Shown: piece by piece, positions 41,215-50,187 of the stretch | How positions within the stretch are numbered: the stretch's first letter is position 1 | How the letters are laid out: each line of letters starts with the position of its first letter | Assembly: GCF_000759025.1 (NCBI RefSeq) | Contig: NZ_JPOS01000020.1 | Coordinates: 124,001-188,000, forward strand | Source of the DNA: Phaeodactylibacter xiamenensis | Lineage (GTDB): Bacteria > Bacteroidota > Bacteroidia > Chitinophagales > Saprospiraceae | DNA: 64,000 nucleotides | Reading direction: 5' to 3' | Translations under genes and position numbers: made by a program | The notes under the pieces: generated by a model | What the model was told of the DNA's origin: nothing | Database searches by the model: none | What the model saw: the letters and a program-made list of their open reading frames with translations, nothing else

Positions 41215-42063
41215 ATGAAAAAGATACTTTTTCCCACTGACCTTTCTGTAGCTGCAGAGCGTGCTTTTATTTATGCATTGCACCTGGCCAAAAACATGGA
41301 AGCTGAACTGATTACCCTCCATGTGTATCAGAAGCCGGAGGTCAGAGGTGGAGGCCTGCCCCATACCCTTTCTGAGTTTTACGAAAGCTATGACCTGGAT
41401 GAGTTTGAGAATTTCAAGGATTCTATTCCGATTTTGCGTAATATTCAACAGCGGGAGGGCTTTGGCGCTCTTAGCGTACAGCATCTGCTTAAGCCTGGCC
41501 GGACAGTGGAAACCGTCCTGAAGGTGGCGGATGAGGAACAAGTGGAAATGATCGTGATGGGGACCACAGGTGCAAGGGGGCTGAAAGAAATCTTCATGGG
41601 CAGTGTGGCAGGGGAAGTACTGGAAAATGCCAATTGCCCGGTACTCGCTATTCCTGAAAAGGCAGCGTTTGACGGAGAGATTGATGATATTGCTTTTGCT
41701 GTGAATTATCAGGACGAGGAGGTGGAAGCCTTCCAGAAAGTAGTGGAAATCTGCCGGCCATTCAACGCCAAAATACACTGTGTGAATGTAGACTTGTCCC
41801 ACGCCGAAGACTACCGCCACGAGATGGATCAGTTTAAGGGGAAACTACCCGCTTACGACAATACAACTTTTGAGGTAATCGAGAGCACGGATATCCGGGA
41901 GGGGCTGACCAGGTACATGGAGACCCATTCGGTAGACGTGCTGGTGATGGTCACGCATAAGCGCAACTTCTTCCAGGAACTGCTCCGGTACAGCCACGCT
42001 AAGGAAATGTCGTACCACTGCAACATGCCGCTGTTGTCTATCCCGTCCCACATTCTGGGATAA
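41215..42063 (+). CDS. Tandem universal stress protein (UspA family)
   Basis: 282 residues made of two Usp domains. The first (about 1-145) starts MKKILFPTDLSVAAERAFIYALHLA and has the ATP-binding loop MGTTGARGLKEIFMGSVAGEVLENANCPVLAIP. The second (about 150-282) lacks the full GxxG...GS loop, so nucleotide binding there is doubtful. Usp proteins respond to starvation and stress. It ends 13 bp from a convergent hybrid kinase gene. A weak dyad (CCGAAA at 41115, TTTCGG at 41130) lies in the upstream region. Confidence 0.88.
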   Translation: MKKILFPTDLSVAAERAFIYALHLAKNMEAELITLHVYQKPEVRGGGLPHTLSEFYESYDLDEFENFKDSIPILRNIQQREGFGALSVQHLLKPGRTVETVLKVADEEQVEMIVMGTTGARGLKEIFMGSVAGEVLENANCPVLAIPEKAAFDGEIDDIAFAVNYQDEEVEAFQKVVEICRPFNAKIHCVNVDLSHAEDYRHEMDQFKGKLPAYDNTTFEVIESTDIREGLTRYMETHSVDVLVMVTHKRNFFQELLRYSHAKEMSYHCNMPLLSIPSHILG

Positions 42064-42076
42064 TACCGGCACGGCA

Positions 42077-44065
42077 CTACTTTTCACGAAGGGCTTTCTG
42101 AATGGCCTCTACGAGGACAGCTTCTGTGTAGGGCTTTGAAATGTAATCGTTCATTCCTGCCTCAATGCATTTCATTCGTTCTCCAACCAGGGAGTGCGCT
42201 GTACAGGCAATGATTGAGGTAGTGGTCTTCAGCATTTTTCTAATCTGCCGGGTCGCTTCATAGCCGTTCATTTTCGGCATCTGCAGGTCCATCAGTATGA
42301 TGTCGTACGCCTGCTTTTGGGCCATTTCGACGGCAGCTTCTCCGTCTTCCGCAAATTCCACGATGGCGCCGTTGTTTTTCAGGGCAAAGGAGCCGAGTTT
42401 CTGGTTGAGCTTATTGTCTTCCGCCAGTAATATCCGTACGCCGGAAAGCTTCAGGGGTGAGTTGGTATCCACGTTGGTTGCTTTAGGTTTTTCAGGAGAT
42501 TGGGCAATGGGTAAGCGCAGGTAGCAGGAAAATGTGGTTCCCTCGCCCAGCTGGCTTTCTACCTCAATGTGGCCGCCGTGTAGCTCCACCAGCATTTTTA
42601 CAATGCTAAGGCCCAGCCCGGTCCCTCCAAAGAGCACTTCTTTGGGCTGCCGCGCCTGTTCAAACCGGTTGAAAATACGCTCCTGGTCTTCTTCCGAAAT
42701 ACCTATGCCGGTATCGGAAACCTTAAAACACAGGCCTGCATGTTCTTCATCCCGGTCTTTGACTTCGACATCTACCGTTACAGACCCTTCGTTTGTGAAC
42801 TTGACGGCATTGGAAATGAGGTTCACCAGAATTTGATGCAGGCGGGTGGGGTCGCCCATGATGTATTCCGGTGCATTCATGTCCAGGCTGGCCCTCAGGC
42901 GGAGTCCTTTTTCTTCCGCCCTGGACTGGCTGAGCTTGATGGCATCCTGTATGACTTTTTTCAGCTCCATTGGCTTGGATTCCAGGTCAATTTTACCAGC
43001 TTCAATTTTCGAAAGGTCAAGAATATCGTTGATGATTGCCAGCAGGTTATTGCCGGCCACGGAGATGGCGTCCAGGTATTCCCGCTGTGTGGGGCCGAGT
43101 TCAGTCCGCTCCATCAGGTCCGAAAACCCAATGATCGCGTTCATCGGTGTCCTGATTTCATGGCTCATATTGGAAAGGAAGATGTCCTTGTGGTGGATAG
43201 CTTCGTGAAGGGCTGCGTTTTTCTCTTTGAGGGGCGTAATGTCGTAGGCAATGGCAAACATCTGCCCGGCGGCGGGGTCAGGCTGACAGTTCCACTGTAC
43301 CCAAATGTAAGACCCGTCTTTTTTGCGCAGGCGGTTTTCAAACTCCACGGCTGGCTCGCCCTCGTTGAGTTTTTCCAGTTGTGCATAAGCCCGCTCCTGA
43401 TCGTCCGGGTGGAAAAAGTCCATAAGAGGCCTGGAAAGAAGTTCGGATTGTTCCCAGCCCAGCTTTTTCATGAAAAAGGGGTTAATCTCTCTGCAGATGC
43501 CCTGCATATCCACGATGCACATCAGGTTTAGCGACTCATCAAAGAAGCGCTTGTAGATTTCCAGGCGGTAATTGATCTTTCTGCATGCGATAAGGCTCAT
43601 AGCAGTTTCTGCCAGCCCCCTGAGCAATTCAATTTGTTCTGGTGTGGCAGAGCGGGGCTTGTCATCAATTACGCAGAGCGTGCCCAGGCTGTGCCCCTGT
43701 TCATTTGTAATAGGGTGCCCGGCATAAAACCGGATGTTGGGGTTGCCGGTGACGAGAGGATTGTCCTCAAAGCGCTCATCTTCGTGAGCATCGTTGACGA
43801 TAAGTGTCTTTCCATCTACTATAGCGTACTGGCAAAAGGAAACTTCCCGGGGGGTGCCTTCTGCTTCGAGTCCTATTTTAGATTTGAACCACTGCCTCTT
43901 GTCGTCCAGCAGGGTGATTAGTGCAATAGGCGCATCAAAAATATGGGAGGCAATACGGGTGAGGTTGTCGAATTCCTTTTCAGCAAGGGTGTCCATAATC
44001 TGGTAGGATGCCAGTGCTTTGAGGCGTTCTTCCTCATTAGGTGGAATAGGTAGGCTTTGCGACAT
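42077..44065 (-). CDS. Cytoplasmic hybrid histidine kinase (GAF-PAS-HisKA-HATPase-REC)
   Basis: 662 residues with no membrane segment. A GAF domain (about 20-165) is followed by a PAS/PAC domain (about 175-290), a HisKA domain with SNMSHEIRTPMNAIIGFSDL (His near 301), an ATPase domain (NLISNAVKFTNEGS, GTGLGLSIVKMLVELHGG) and a C-terminal receiver (ILLAEDNKLNQKL, IILMDLQMPKMNG with the Asp near 592). It lacks an output domain, so the signal must pass on to an Hpt or another regulator that is not encoded nearby. GAF and PAS suggest a soluble ligand or redox signal. Confidence 0.92.
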   Translation of the reverse strand: MSQSLPIPPNEEERLKALASYQIMDTLAEKEFDNLTRIASHIFDAPIALITLLDDKRQWFKSKIGLEAEGTPREVSFCQYAIVDGKTLIVNDAHEDERFEDNPLVTGNPNIRFYAGHPITNEQGHSLGTLCVIDDKPRSATPEQIELLRGLAETAMSLIACRKINYRLEIYKRFFDESLNLMCIVDMQGICREINPFFMKKLGWEQSELLSRPLMDFFHPDDQERAYAQLEKLNEGEPAVEFENRLRKKDGSYIWVQWNCQPDPAAGQMFAIAYDITPLKEKNAALHEAIHHKDIFLSNMSHEIRTPMNAIIGFSDLMERTELGPTQREYLDAISVAGNNLLAIINDILDLSKIEAGKIDLESKPMELKKVIQDAIKLSQSRAEEKGLRLRASLDMNAPEYIMGDPTRLHQILVNLISNAVKFTNEGSVTVDVEVKDRDEEHAGLCFKVSDTGIGISEEDQERIFNRFEQARQPKEVLFGGTGLGLSIVKMLVELHGGHIEVESQLGEGTTFSCYLRLPIAQSPEKPKATNVDTNSPLKLSGVRILLAEDNKLNQKLGSFALKNNGAIVEFAEDGEAAVEMAQKQAYDIILMDLQMPKMNGYEATRQIRKMLKTTTSIIACTAHSLVGERMKCIEAGMNDYISKPYTEAVLVEAIQKALREK

Positions 44066-44232
44066 AAAGGTTGTGCATTTGCTCGGGCTGGTCTTACTAT
44101 TTTACACATCAACAGCTCAATTTGTTGACGGGGAGGGTTAAAGCCAGCCGATATTAACGTCAATATAAGTAAATTAGCCTTTAAATGTCCGACAAAGTTT
44201 GGCGTAGTCGTTGTGCGGTAAAAAGAAAAGAG

Positions 44233-44742
44233 CTATCGCATTGCCCTGAAAGCCATCGTTGAAGGAGCGGTGCCAAATGCTTCCGGGAGGATAAGCTCAG
44301 GGGCTACCAACGCAAGGCCAATTTTGATAATGGCCAGGTGGTGGATGGTGTGCTCGATATTGTAGACCAGCTCACGTTCCAGGGTAGTGGGTATGGTACT
44401 GGATTCTGCAATATGTTGCAGGTCATTGCATTGCAGCCGTAGCGGTTGAGGCGCTTCCAGCAGTGAAAGTTGTGTGCAGACCGACTCGATTTTTTGAAGG
44501 GCTTTGCCAGGCTGGGTTTCCACTTCGGGTGAGCGCCGTCGTTTGCTGTAGTCAATTTCTCCGGCAGGTTGCTGGCTTTGCTCAATCAGGCATTCAAAAA
44601 ACTCAATAAAATGGCGGGTATGTTGCCCCACGGAGCTGCCCTGCAACAGTTGTGGCTGTTCGGTGTATTGCCGGGAGGTCAGGTGGGGGAGGTAGTATTC
44701 CGCCTGCCGTAAAACCTGGGCAGCAACCTGACTTAAATCCAT
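44233..44742 (-). CDS. DinB-like four-helix protein
   Basis: 169 residues from the ATG at 44742. The DinB/YfiT pattern is seen in three His positions of the metal site: VGQHTRHFIEFF (first helix) and NIEHTIHHLAIIKIGL (third helix). The family has a bundle fold that binds a divalent metal; several members are thiol-dependent S-transferases. The gene stands alone between a hybrid kinase and a gap; no partner is visible. Confidence 0.8.
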   Translation of the reverse strand: MDLSQVAAQVLRQAEYYLPHLTSRQYTEQPQLLQGSSVGQHTRHFIEFFECLIEQSQQPAGEIDYSKRRRSPEVETQPGKALQKIESVCTQLSLLEAPQPLRLQCNDLQHIAESSTIPTTLERELVYNIEHTIHHLAIIKIGLALVAPELILPEAFGTAPSTMAFRAMR

Positions 44743-45054
44743 ACGTTTTGTTTTGGTTGTTCCCGTCAAAGATACTCCCCACCGGGGGTAGGAAGTTAAA
44801 ATCAGGGCTAGTTTTTAACTTTTGCTATCGAGCCTCAGGCAGAGTAGCCGTTGGCAGATGGTTTGAAACCATGAGGCCGGGTGTTTTAGCGTTTACCAAA
44901 AAAACAATTATATTGTGGCTGCGTTCAAGCGCCTTAAAGGCCAGAAAAAGTGATAATAACGCTTCCCTTTCAGGGCCTAATCGATTTTTGTCAGACCAAT
45001 ATCCCCTTGAAAATTCGGAGCTGTCTGTGCCAGAGCGGTGCAGGGAGGGTCCTT
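44743..45054. other. Intergenic region upstream of the cNMP-patatin gene
   Basis: No coding frame is supported here. Several short hairpins occur, such as ATGGTTT-G-AAACCAT near 44858-44872 with an outer GCCTC/GAGGC pair. There are no tRNA features. Promoters of both neighbours should lie here. Confidence 0.4.
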
Positions 45055-45074
45055 CCTGTAGTGCATGCTACAGG
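45055..45074. promoter_or_regulatory. Dyad upstream of the cNMP-binding patatin gene
   Basis: CCTGTAG (45055-45061) and CTACAGG (45068-45074) flank a 6-base TGCATG centre, 41 bp before the start codon. The whole is a near-perfect palindrome and may be an operator. Confidence 0.4.
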
Positions 45075-45114
45075 TTGTGGATTATTGATTGCGTGTGACT
45101 AAAATTGATGGCTT

Positions 45115-46977
45115 ATGTTTTCTACTGTAAAAAAGGATGATAAACACCTGCTGCATAAAGGCCTGGGTGAAATATTCGGTGAATTCGACGAAGCGCTGCT
45201 CGATTTTCTTTTGCCTCACATCCAATGGATCAAGCTGCATGGTAGCGATTATCTTTTTGAAGAAGGTGATCAGGGAGATGCTGTATACTTTCTCGTGCGG
45301 GGGCGGTTGCTTGCGCTGCGCCGGTCTGCCGGAGAGGGCAACCCATCTGAAGTACTGGGCGAGGTAGCAAGGGGAGAGGTCGTGGGGGAAATTGCCGTTC
45401 ACTCCGAGGAGCCCCGCATGGCCAGTGTGATGGCGATAAGGGACAGCGTCCTGATCAAAATCTCTGCGGAGGCTTACTTTCAGGCCCTTCAGCATTTTCC
45501 ACAGTTAGGGCACCGCATTACCAAACGCATCATTAAGCGGCTGCGCAGGGATGATGCCGGGCAACATCAGGTGAAACGCCCGGCCACTATGTTGTTGCTC
45601 GCTCAGGATCAAAACGAAGATTTTAAGCAATACTTCAAAGCGCTGCAAGGTGCCCTTCAGGAAGCTGGTAGCGTTAGGGTATTAACAGAAGCCGATGTTC
45701 CCTACAGCTCGGAGACAATGCAGAATCGCTCTGCAGGTCTGGCCTCCGAACGGGTAAGCCACTGGTTGGAAGAGCAGGAATCAGCTCACGACTTCCTGAT
45801 CTTTACCGGCCGGCCGGATCAGAAAGAGTGGATACTCCGCTGCATGCGGCAGGCAGATCAGGTGCTGCTTTGGGCGCCCTTTACTGCCGGGCCTGCACTA
45901 ACGCCTCTGGAGATGGAACTGGAAACGGCCTTCTCAGCAGGGATGGCCCCCAAAATACTGGTCCTGCAACATCCGGCAGGCGCGCCCTTTCCAAGAGGAA
46001 CTGTAAACTGGCTTGATCAGCGCCCGTGGCTGCACCGTCATTTTCACATCCGGCAGGACAATCCACGCGATATTCCCCGCTTAGTACGGAGTTTGTGCGG
46101 CAATGCCATCGGGCTGACCCTGGCAGGTGGGGGTGCCAAAGGCTTTGCACATATCGGTGTGTACCGGGCCCTTCTGGAAAAGGACGTGCCGGTCGATATC
46201 GTAGGCGGCACGAGTGCGGGTGCTATGCTGGCGGCTGTGATTTCTTTTGACACTACTTACGAACAGACCGATAAATGCCTGAAAGGGGCAGCCGCGTACA
46301 ACCCGACCAAAGACCTGAATGTCTTGCCACTGGTCTCCCTGATTAAAGGGAAGCGGTTCCGGGATATGATCAGCCGGGCTATTGAATGCCTGACTGGCCA
46401 TCCGGATGTTGACCTGGCTGATTCCTGGATACCGCTGCACGTTGTAGTGAGCAATCTCAGTAAAGCCCGGGAAGAAGTCTTTACCCGTGGTTCTGCCGTG
46501 AAGCTGCTTACCGCATCAGGGGCGGTACCTGGCGTTTTTCCACCTGTTCCATTAGGGGATGACCTCCTGGTTGACGGGGGCAACTTCAACAACTTCCCTG
46601 TGGATGTAATGCGCAAAATGGGCGCGGGCTCCGTTATTGGGGTAGACTTCCTTGCGGATAAAAATTACACCCTGGACTTTGATGAAACCCCGAGCTCCTG
46701 GGAGTTGCTGCGGGATAAGTTCCGAAGAAAAAAGAGAAAGTACAAAATGCCTTCCATGACCAGCATCATCACCAAGTCCTCGCTCTTGTACAGCACAGCC
46801 CGGCGCAAAGAGACGATTCAGTACCTTGATATCCACTTCAATCCCAATGTGCAGAAGTTTGGGTTCGCCTCCTGGAAAGCCTATGAGCATATTCGGGACG
46901 AAGGGTATCGTCACGGTAAGGAAGTGCTCGAGGCTTTGCCGGAAGATGTGCTGAAAGGGCTGCAGGCAATTGACTAA
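45115..46977 (+). CDS. Cyclic-nucleotide-binding patatin-like phospholipase (NTE-like)
   Basis: 620 residues. A cNMP-binding domain (about 20-135; DYLFEEGDQGDAVYFLVRGRL, GEVVGEIAVHSEEPRMASVMA) is followed by a linker region with an NTE-like alpha/beta part (about 155-320) and a patatin domain (about 325-520). Patatin shows the oxyanion LAGGGAKGFAHIGV, the nucleophile GGTSAGAM (Ser near 366) and the dyad Asp in DGGNFNNFP (near 487). This is the layout of neuropathy-target-esterase homologues, which deacylate phospholipids or lysophospholipids and may be gated by cyclic nucleotides. Confidence 0.92.
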   Translation: MFSTVKKDDKHLLHKGLGEIFGEFDEALLDFLLPHIQWIKLHGSDYLFEEGDQGDAVYFLVRGRLLALRRSAGEGNPSEVLGEVARGEVVGEIAVHSEEPRMASVMAIRDSVLIKISAEAYFQALQHFPQLGHRITKRIIKRLRRDDAGQHQVKRPATMLLLAQDQNEDFKQYFKALQGALQEAGSVRVLTEADVPYSSETMQNRSAGLASERVSHWLEEQESAHDFLIFTGRPDQKEWILRCMRQADQVLLWAPFTAGPALTPLEMELETAFSAGMAPKILVLQHPAGAPFPRGTVNWLDQRPWLHRHFHIRQDNPRDIPRLVRSLCGNAIGLTLAGGGAKGFAHIGVYRALLEKDVPVDIVGGTSAGAMLAAVISFDTTYEQTDKCLKGAAAYNPTKDLNVLPLVSLIKGKRFRDMISRAIECLTGHPDVDLADSWIPLHVVVSNLSKAREEVFTRGSAVKLLTASGAVPGVFPPVPLGDDLLVDGGNFNNFPVDVMRKMGAGSVIGVDFLADKNYTLDFDETPSSWELLRDKFRRKKRKYKMPSMTSIITKSSLLYSTARRKETIQYLDIHFNPNVQKFGFASWKAYEHIRDEGYRHGKEVLEALPEDVLKGLQAID

Positions 46978-46980
46978 GCA

Positions 46981-48117
46981 TCAACTTGCTTCTCTGAGGA
47001 ATGGAGGTTGCTCCCACTCCACGGGCGTTTGCTCGATGGCTTCTTTCCTGCGGCGCAGGTAGGTATTGGTCAGTTCTTTTTCGATTTTGATCTCTTGCTG
47101 CGTCCGGTAAATGCTGGTTTCGGTATCGAACTTCACTTTGTTCCTCATGGCGTTATTGCGCAGGCTCACTTTTTCCAGGTTGTCCATTTCGAACTCATGC
47201 TCATAGTTGTACAGCAGGTAGTCATAGGGGCTGCGCGGTGAGATGAGTTTTACAAAAATAGGGGCTGTTTCAACGGCTATAAAGAGAAGCATGATGAAAA
47301 TACTGGCCCAGTAGATGGCGTCGCTTTCCGAGCCTAGCCGGTGCAGCGCTTCCATACGTGCCGCCATGCCTCCGTAAGCGCCCCGCTCCAGTCCGGCGAT
47401 GTCCGCTTTCATCAGGCTGTCCAGCTCATTCACTGCTGATTCCTGTTCAGCGATAAGGGGCAATACCCGCATTCTGATCGTTTGCAGCTCGGCTTCTGCT
47501 TTATCCGCATCGGCCTTTTTAGCGCGGTAAATAGGGCCCAGGTTTTTGTTGCCGGACCCACCGGTGCCATCTGCTTCTCTCAGGGCCATTAGGGCGAGCG
47601 TGTCGCGGATGGAAGCCTGGGTGTGGATTTCGGCTTGCAGGCCCTGTATGCGGTCGAGGTGGCTTTGGATGGACGACTGATATCGGCTCTGTATGGTAGC
47701 TTCCTGGTCTTTAAATACCTCCTGTTCCATTACCAGCAATTCGGCGTTAATTTCCTTTTCAAAGATTTTCAGCTCCAAAGGCTTGGAAATGACCAGCGCA
47801 AGCAATACCGCCATCAGCAGGCGGGGGAAGGCAATAGCGAAGTCCTTCCAGAACGTCCCGCGCTTCTTCATACTGGCTACGATGTACCGGTCGAGGTTGA
47901 AAATCATCAGCCCCCAGATCAGGCCGAATACGAAAGCAAAGAAATAATTGTCGAAAACAGTATAGACAGCATAGCCGGCAGAGAAAAATGCCAGCAAGCC
48001 GGTGAAGAGTACAGTGCCGCCAATACCGATAAATTTATTTTCGTCGGAAGGGCATTTTTCGAGAATTGAGGTATCTGCTCCGGAGCAATATAGCAGGAAC
48101 TCCTTGGTCTTTGACAT
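46981..48117 (-). CDS. DUF4407 membrane protein
   Basis: 378 residues from the ATG at 48117. Membrane helices lie at about 35-52, 57-76 and 90-112, with a long charged coiled-coil part (about 125-250; Gln/Ala/Glu-rich) and another helix at about 262-282. The start KEFLLYCSGADTSILEKCP and the block FGLIWGLMIFNLDRYIVAS are typical of the DUF4407 family. Function is unknown; in Bacteroidota it often stands alone. It converges with the patatin gene, 3 bp apart. Confidence 0.85.
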   Translation of the reverse strand: MSKTKEFLLYCSGADTSILEKCPSDENKFIGIGGTVLFTGLLAFFSAGYAVYTVFDNYFFAFVFGLIWGLMIFNLDRYIVASMKKRGTFWKDFAIAFPRLLMAVLLALVISKPLELKIFEKEINAELLVMEQEVFKDQEATIQSRYQSSIQSHLDRIQGLQAEIHTQASIRDTLALMALREADGTGGSGNKNLGPIYRAKKADADKAEAELQTIRMRVLPLIAEQESAVNELDSLMKADIAGLERGAYGGMAARMEALHRLGSESDAIYWASIFIMLLFIAVETAPIFVKLISPRSPYDYLLYNYEHEFEMDNLEKVSLRNNAMRNKVKFDTETSIYRTQQEIKIEKELTNTYLRRRKEAIEQTPVEWEQPPFLREAS

Positions 48118-48543
48118 GGTGGTCGGGTGTTTTGGTTTGAACAACAGGCAATTAACGCCCTGTGATGCCCCAATCTTACACTATGCACGGTAAATTCTCC
48201 ATTTTTTTCGATCAACGCTGGATGACTTTAAGATGTACAGGCCTGAAATCTCTTTATCTTCCTCATTGGTGGGCGGGTGAATGGTTTGCTAAGCTTCAAA
48301 AACCGGAATTGGTATTAAGCCTGTGGCTTGGGGTTAAGCTTTCGGGTCATTGTTAAGGTACTCTGTATTTTGATATGCTGAGAGGCAGTCATGTTGTAAA
48401 TTTAAAATTCAAAAAAACGAATTAGGCTTCAATGTTAAAATCAATACTTAGAATGCCTTCCATTGCTTCATTGTTGTATACTGATCTTGTTTTTCTTATT
48501 TTGAAATTTAATAGAAAAAAGGCAGTAAAATAAACGTTTTGAT
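48118..48543. other. Gene-free stretch before the AT-hook protein
   Basis: Between 48118 and 48584 there is no supported gene (a 64-codon plus frame at 48162-48356 looks random). The right half is strongly AT-rich, as expected for a promoter region of a nucleoid-type protein. Confidence 0.4.
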
Positions 48544-48551
48544 TAGTTTTG
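48544..48551 (+). promoter_or_regulatory. Candidate -7 box of the AT-hook protein gene
   Basis: TAGTTTTG matches TAnnTTTG and lies 33 bp ahead of the start codon in AT-rich DNA. No clear -33 box at the right spacing. Confidence 0.4.
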
Positions 48552-48584
48552 CATTTTAATTGAGAACGAAATAAAAAACAAAAA

Positions 48585-49331
48585 ATGGAATTTCAAAAGC
48601 TATCCCCTTTAGAACTAAGGGATTTAATTAATAAGTTTAATTCCGATTTGAGGAAACTGCAGTATCAGGTGGTCAAAACGCAGGCTATGGTCAGCGAACT
48701 GGAAGGCTATCTGTCCGAAGCGGAAACAGCGCTTGGGCTGGAAATTTCTACAGCCACTGTGAACGTACCGGAAGTAGAGGCAGCTCCCAAAAAGGAAAAA
48801 GAAGAGAAAGCTGCTGCTCCTAAGACTAAAGGGCGCGGTCGTCCAAAAGGGGCTAAGAATAAGAAAACCACAGAGAAAAAGGATGCCAAACCTGCCGCCA
48901 CTAGCAAAACAAAAGGAAAGGGAAAGGGGCCTGGCCGCCCGCCTGGCTCCAAAAGCAAAAAGAAAGCAACTACAGAAACCCAACCGAAGGCCGCTAAAGA
49001 AAAGGCCAGCCAAACCGCAAAAGAGACACCTGCCAATGAGCATGTCCCGGGCTATCGTTTGTCAGAATGGGATGACTTTGTATTGAAAAGCATTAAAGAC
49101 AAAGGCAAAGTCCTGACCACTTCTGAACTGACAAAAATCGGGGTGGCAAATCCTGAGATCAAGCTGGGAGCTGCTCAGATCAAGACCAAGCTTAACGCGA
49201 GCCTGCATAAACTGGCCAATAAGAAAGGGCTGCTGGCTAAGGTAGAACATTCCGGCCGGGGATTTGCCTACGCGCTGCAGGAGTGGGTAAGCGCTTCCGG
49301 CGAGCTGCCTAAAAACTACGTTGAGGAATAA
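48585..49331 (+). CDS. Histone-H1-like / AT-hook nucleoid protein
   Basis: 248 residues in three parts. Residues 1-52 are a coiled coil (LRDLINKFNSDLRKLQYQVV). Residues about 65-150 are Lys/Ala/Pro-rich with two AT-hook-like motifs, GRGRPKGAKNKK (83-94) and GPGRPPGSKSKKK (115-127). Residues about 155-235 look like a compact helical or winged-helix domain (SEWDDFVLKSIKDKGKVLTTSELTKIG). The linker should bind the minor groove of AT-rich DNA. A DNA-organising or regulatory role is inferred. A strong terminator follows at 49371. Confidence 0.78.
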   Translation: MEFQKLSPLELRDLINKFNSDLRKLQYQVVKTQAMVSELEGYLSEAETALGLEISTATVNVPEVEAAPKKEKEEKAAAPKTKGRGRPKGAKNKKTTEKKDAKPAATSKTKGKGKGPGRPPGSKSKKKATTETQPKAAKEKASQTAKETPANEHVPGYRLSEWDDFVLKSIKDKGKVLTTSELTKIGVANPEIKLGAAQIKTKLNASLHKLANKKGLLAKVEHSGRGFAYALQEWVSASGELPKNYVEE

Positions 49332-49370
49332 AGCACTTCAATCAGAATTTTACCGACTTGCTGATAAAAA

Positions 49371-49403
49371 AGCTGCATCCGGAGTTGCCGGGTGTGGCTT
49401 TTT
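49371..49403 (+). terminator. Terminator of the AT-hook protein gene
   Basis: AGCTGCATCCGG (49371-49382) and CCGGGTGTGGCT (49388-49399) form a 12-bp stem with G-U pairs on the plus strand, followed by a T run. It lies 40 bp behind the stop. Confidence 0.75.
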
Positions 49404-49456
49404 GTTTATCTGCACCCGATGAATCATCGCCTTTTGAAAGACTGAAAATCAAAAAC

Positions 49457-49490
49457 AAAACCCCTGTAGCCTTTCAGCCACAGAGGTTTT
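49457..49490 (-). terminator. Terminator of the DUF202 gene
   Basis: AAAACC...CTGT and ACAG...GGTTTT arms (49457-49490) form a stem with a short loop; on the minus strand TTTTGTTTTTG follows. It is 67 bp behind the stop at 49557. Confidence 0.6.
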
Positions 49491-49556
49491 TGTTCCTTAA
49501 AAAGTAGTTTGGTACTTCAAATATAGTGGTTGTGCCGGTAAAAAGCAACTGCACTG

Positions 49557-49820
49557 TCACAACTGATAGTATTTTTTGATGTGCGCGCGGATGTAGACCA
49601 ACCGCCCAATACCTACAGCCAGAATTATAGGGGACAAGCATAGGAGGAACCATCCAAGAGGCCGGATTTCTTCCAGCGCTGACATCTCAAGTATAGCGAA
49701 CCCTGCACTTAGGAAAACTACCGCAGTACGGAAGTAGGCCAGAAAAGTACGCTCATTGGCCAGCCTTGTGCGCTCTATGGCCAAAACATCTCGGGTAATC
49801 AAGGGTGCCTTTTGACTCAT
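49557..49820 (-). CDS. DUF202 (YidH-like) small membrane protein
   Basis: 87 residues from the ATG at 49820 (a TTG at 49832 is in frame). The family motif is LAIERTRLANERTFLAYFRTAV, followed by two membrane helices (about 33-50 and 58-78). DUF202 proteins occur in most bacteria and yeast vacuoles (Vtc1-like) with poorly defined roles. Single-gene unit. Confidence 0.87.
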   Translation of the reverse strand: MSQKAPLITRDVLAIERTRLANERTFLAYFRTAVVFLSAGFAILEMSALEEIRPLGWFLLCLSPIILAVGIGRLVYIRAHIKKYYQL

Positions 49821-50187
49821 TTTTTGCTGCAAATTTCTGGCTTTGGCTGTTTTCCTTCAATGCACTAGATCACAAAAGGGCAAATTTTAATTTTTTCCGG
49901 GCAAATTTTGCATTTTCTTGAAATCTCCTATAGCTTGCATGTCTAAATGCAACACGACGTAGCAAATATTATCATTTCACCATTATTCCTGCGGACATTC
50001 CCGGCAGGTGCTCGTCGACGCTTCCCACGTCGCCCATAGGGGCGTATACTCAACATATAACCCATCCGGGGTGTAGCTTTGCTTACCCTTTCCTTTTCCC
50101 TGCTGAAAATTAAAACCACGTTTTGCATTCATCAATCTGAATACCATTTGGTCTCTGTACCAAATGCTAAAGGCATCAATTTGACAC
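49821..50187. other. Leader of the arginine operon
   Basis: 367 bp without a gene. The left part is AT-rich and should hold both promoters. The right part has a dyad just before the first arg gene (50145-50166). A further pairing-prone, GC-rich stretch lies at about 50000-50080. No leader peptide rich in Arg codons was found. Confidence 0.4.
50145..50166. promoter_or_regulatory. Dyad in the arginine operon leader
   Basis: CATTTGGT (50145-50152) and ACCAAATG (50159-50166), 6 bases apart, end 21 bp before the first start codon. It may be an operator or a translation-controlling hairpin. It does not match the ArgR box I know from enterobacteria. Confidence 0.5.

Noticed and set aside
44743-45114. 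tRNA or riboswitch in the gap
   Set aside because: Short hairpins only; no cloverleaf, T-loop or known riboswitch core visible.
48162-48356. 64-codon plus-strand frame
   Set aside because: Random composition, overlaps the upstream region of DUF4407; no motif.
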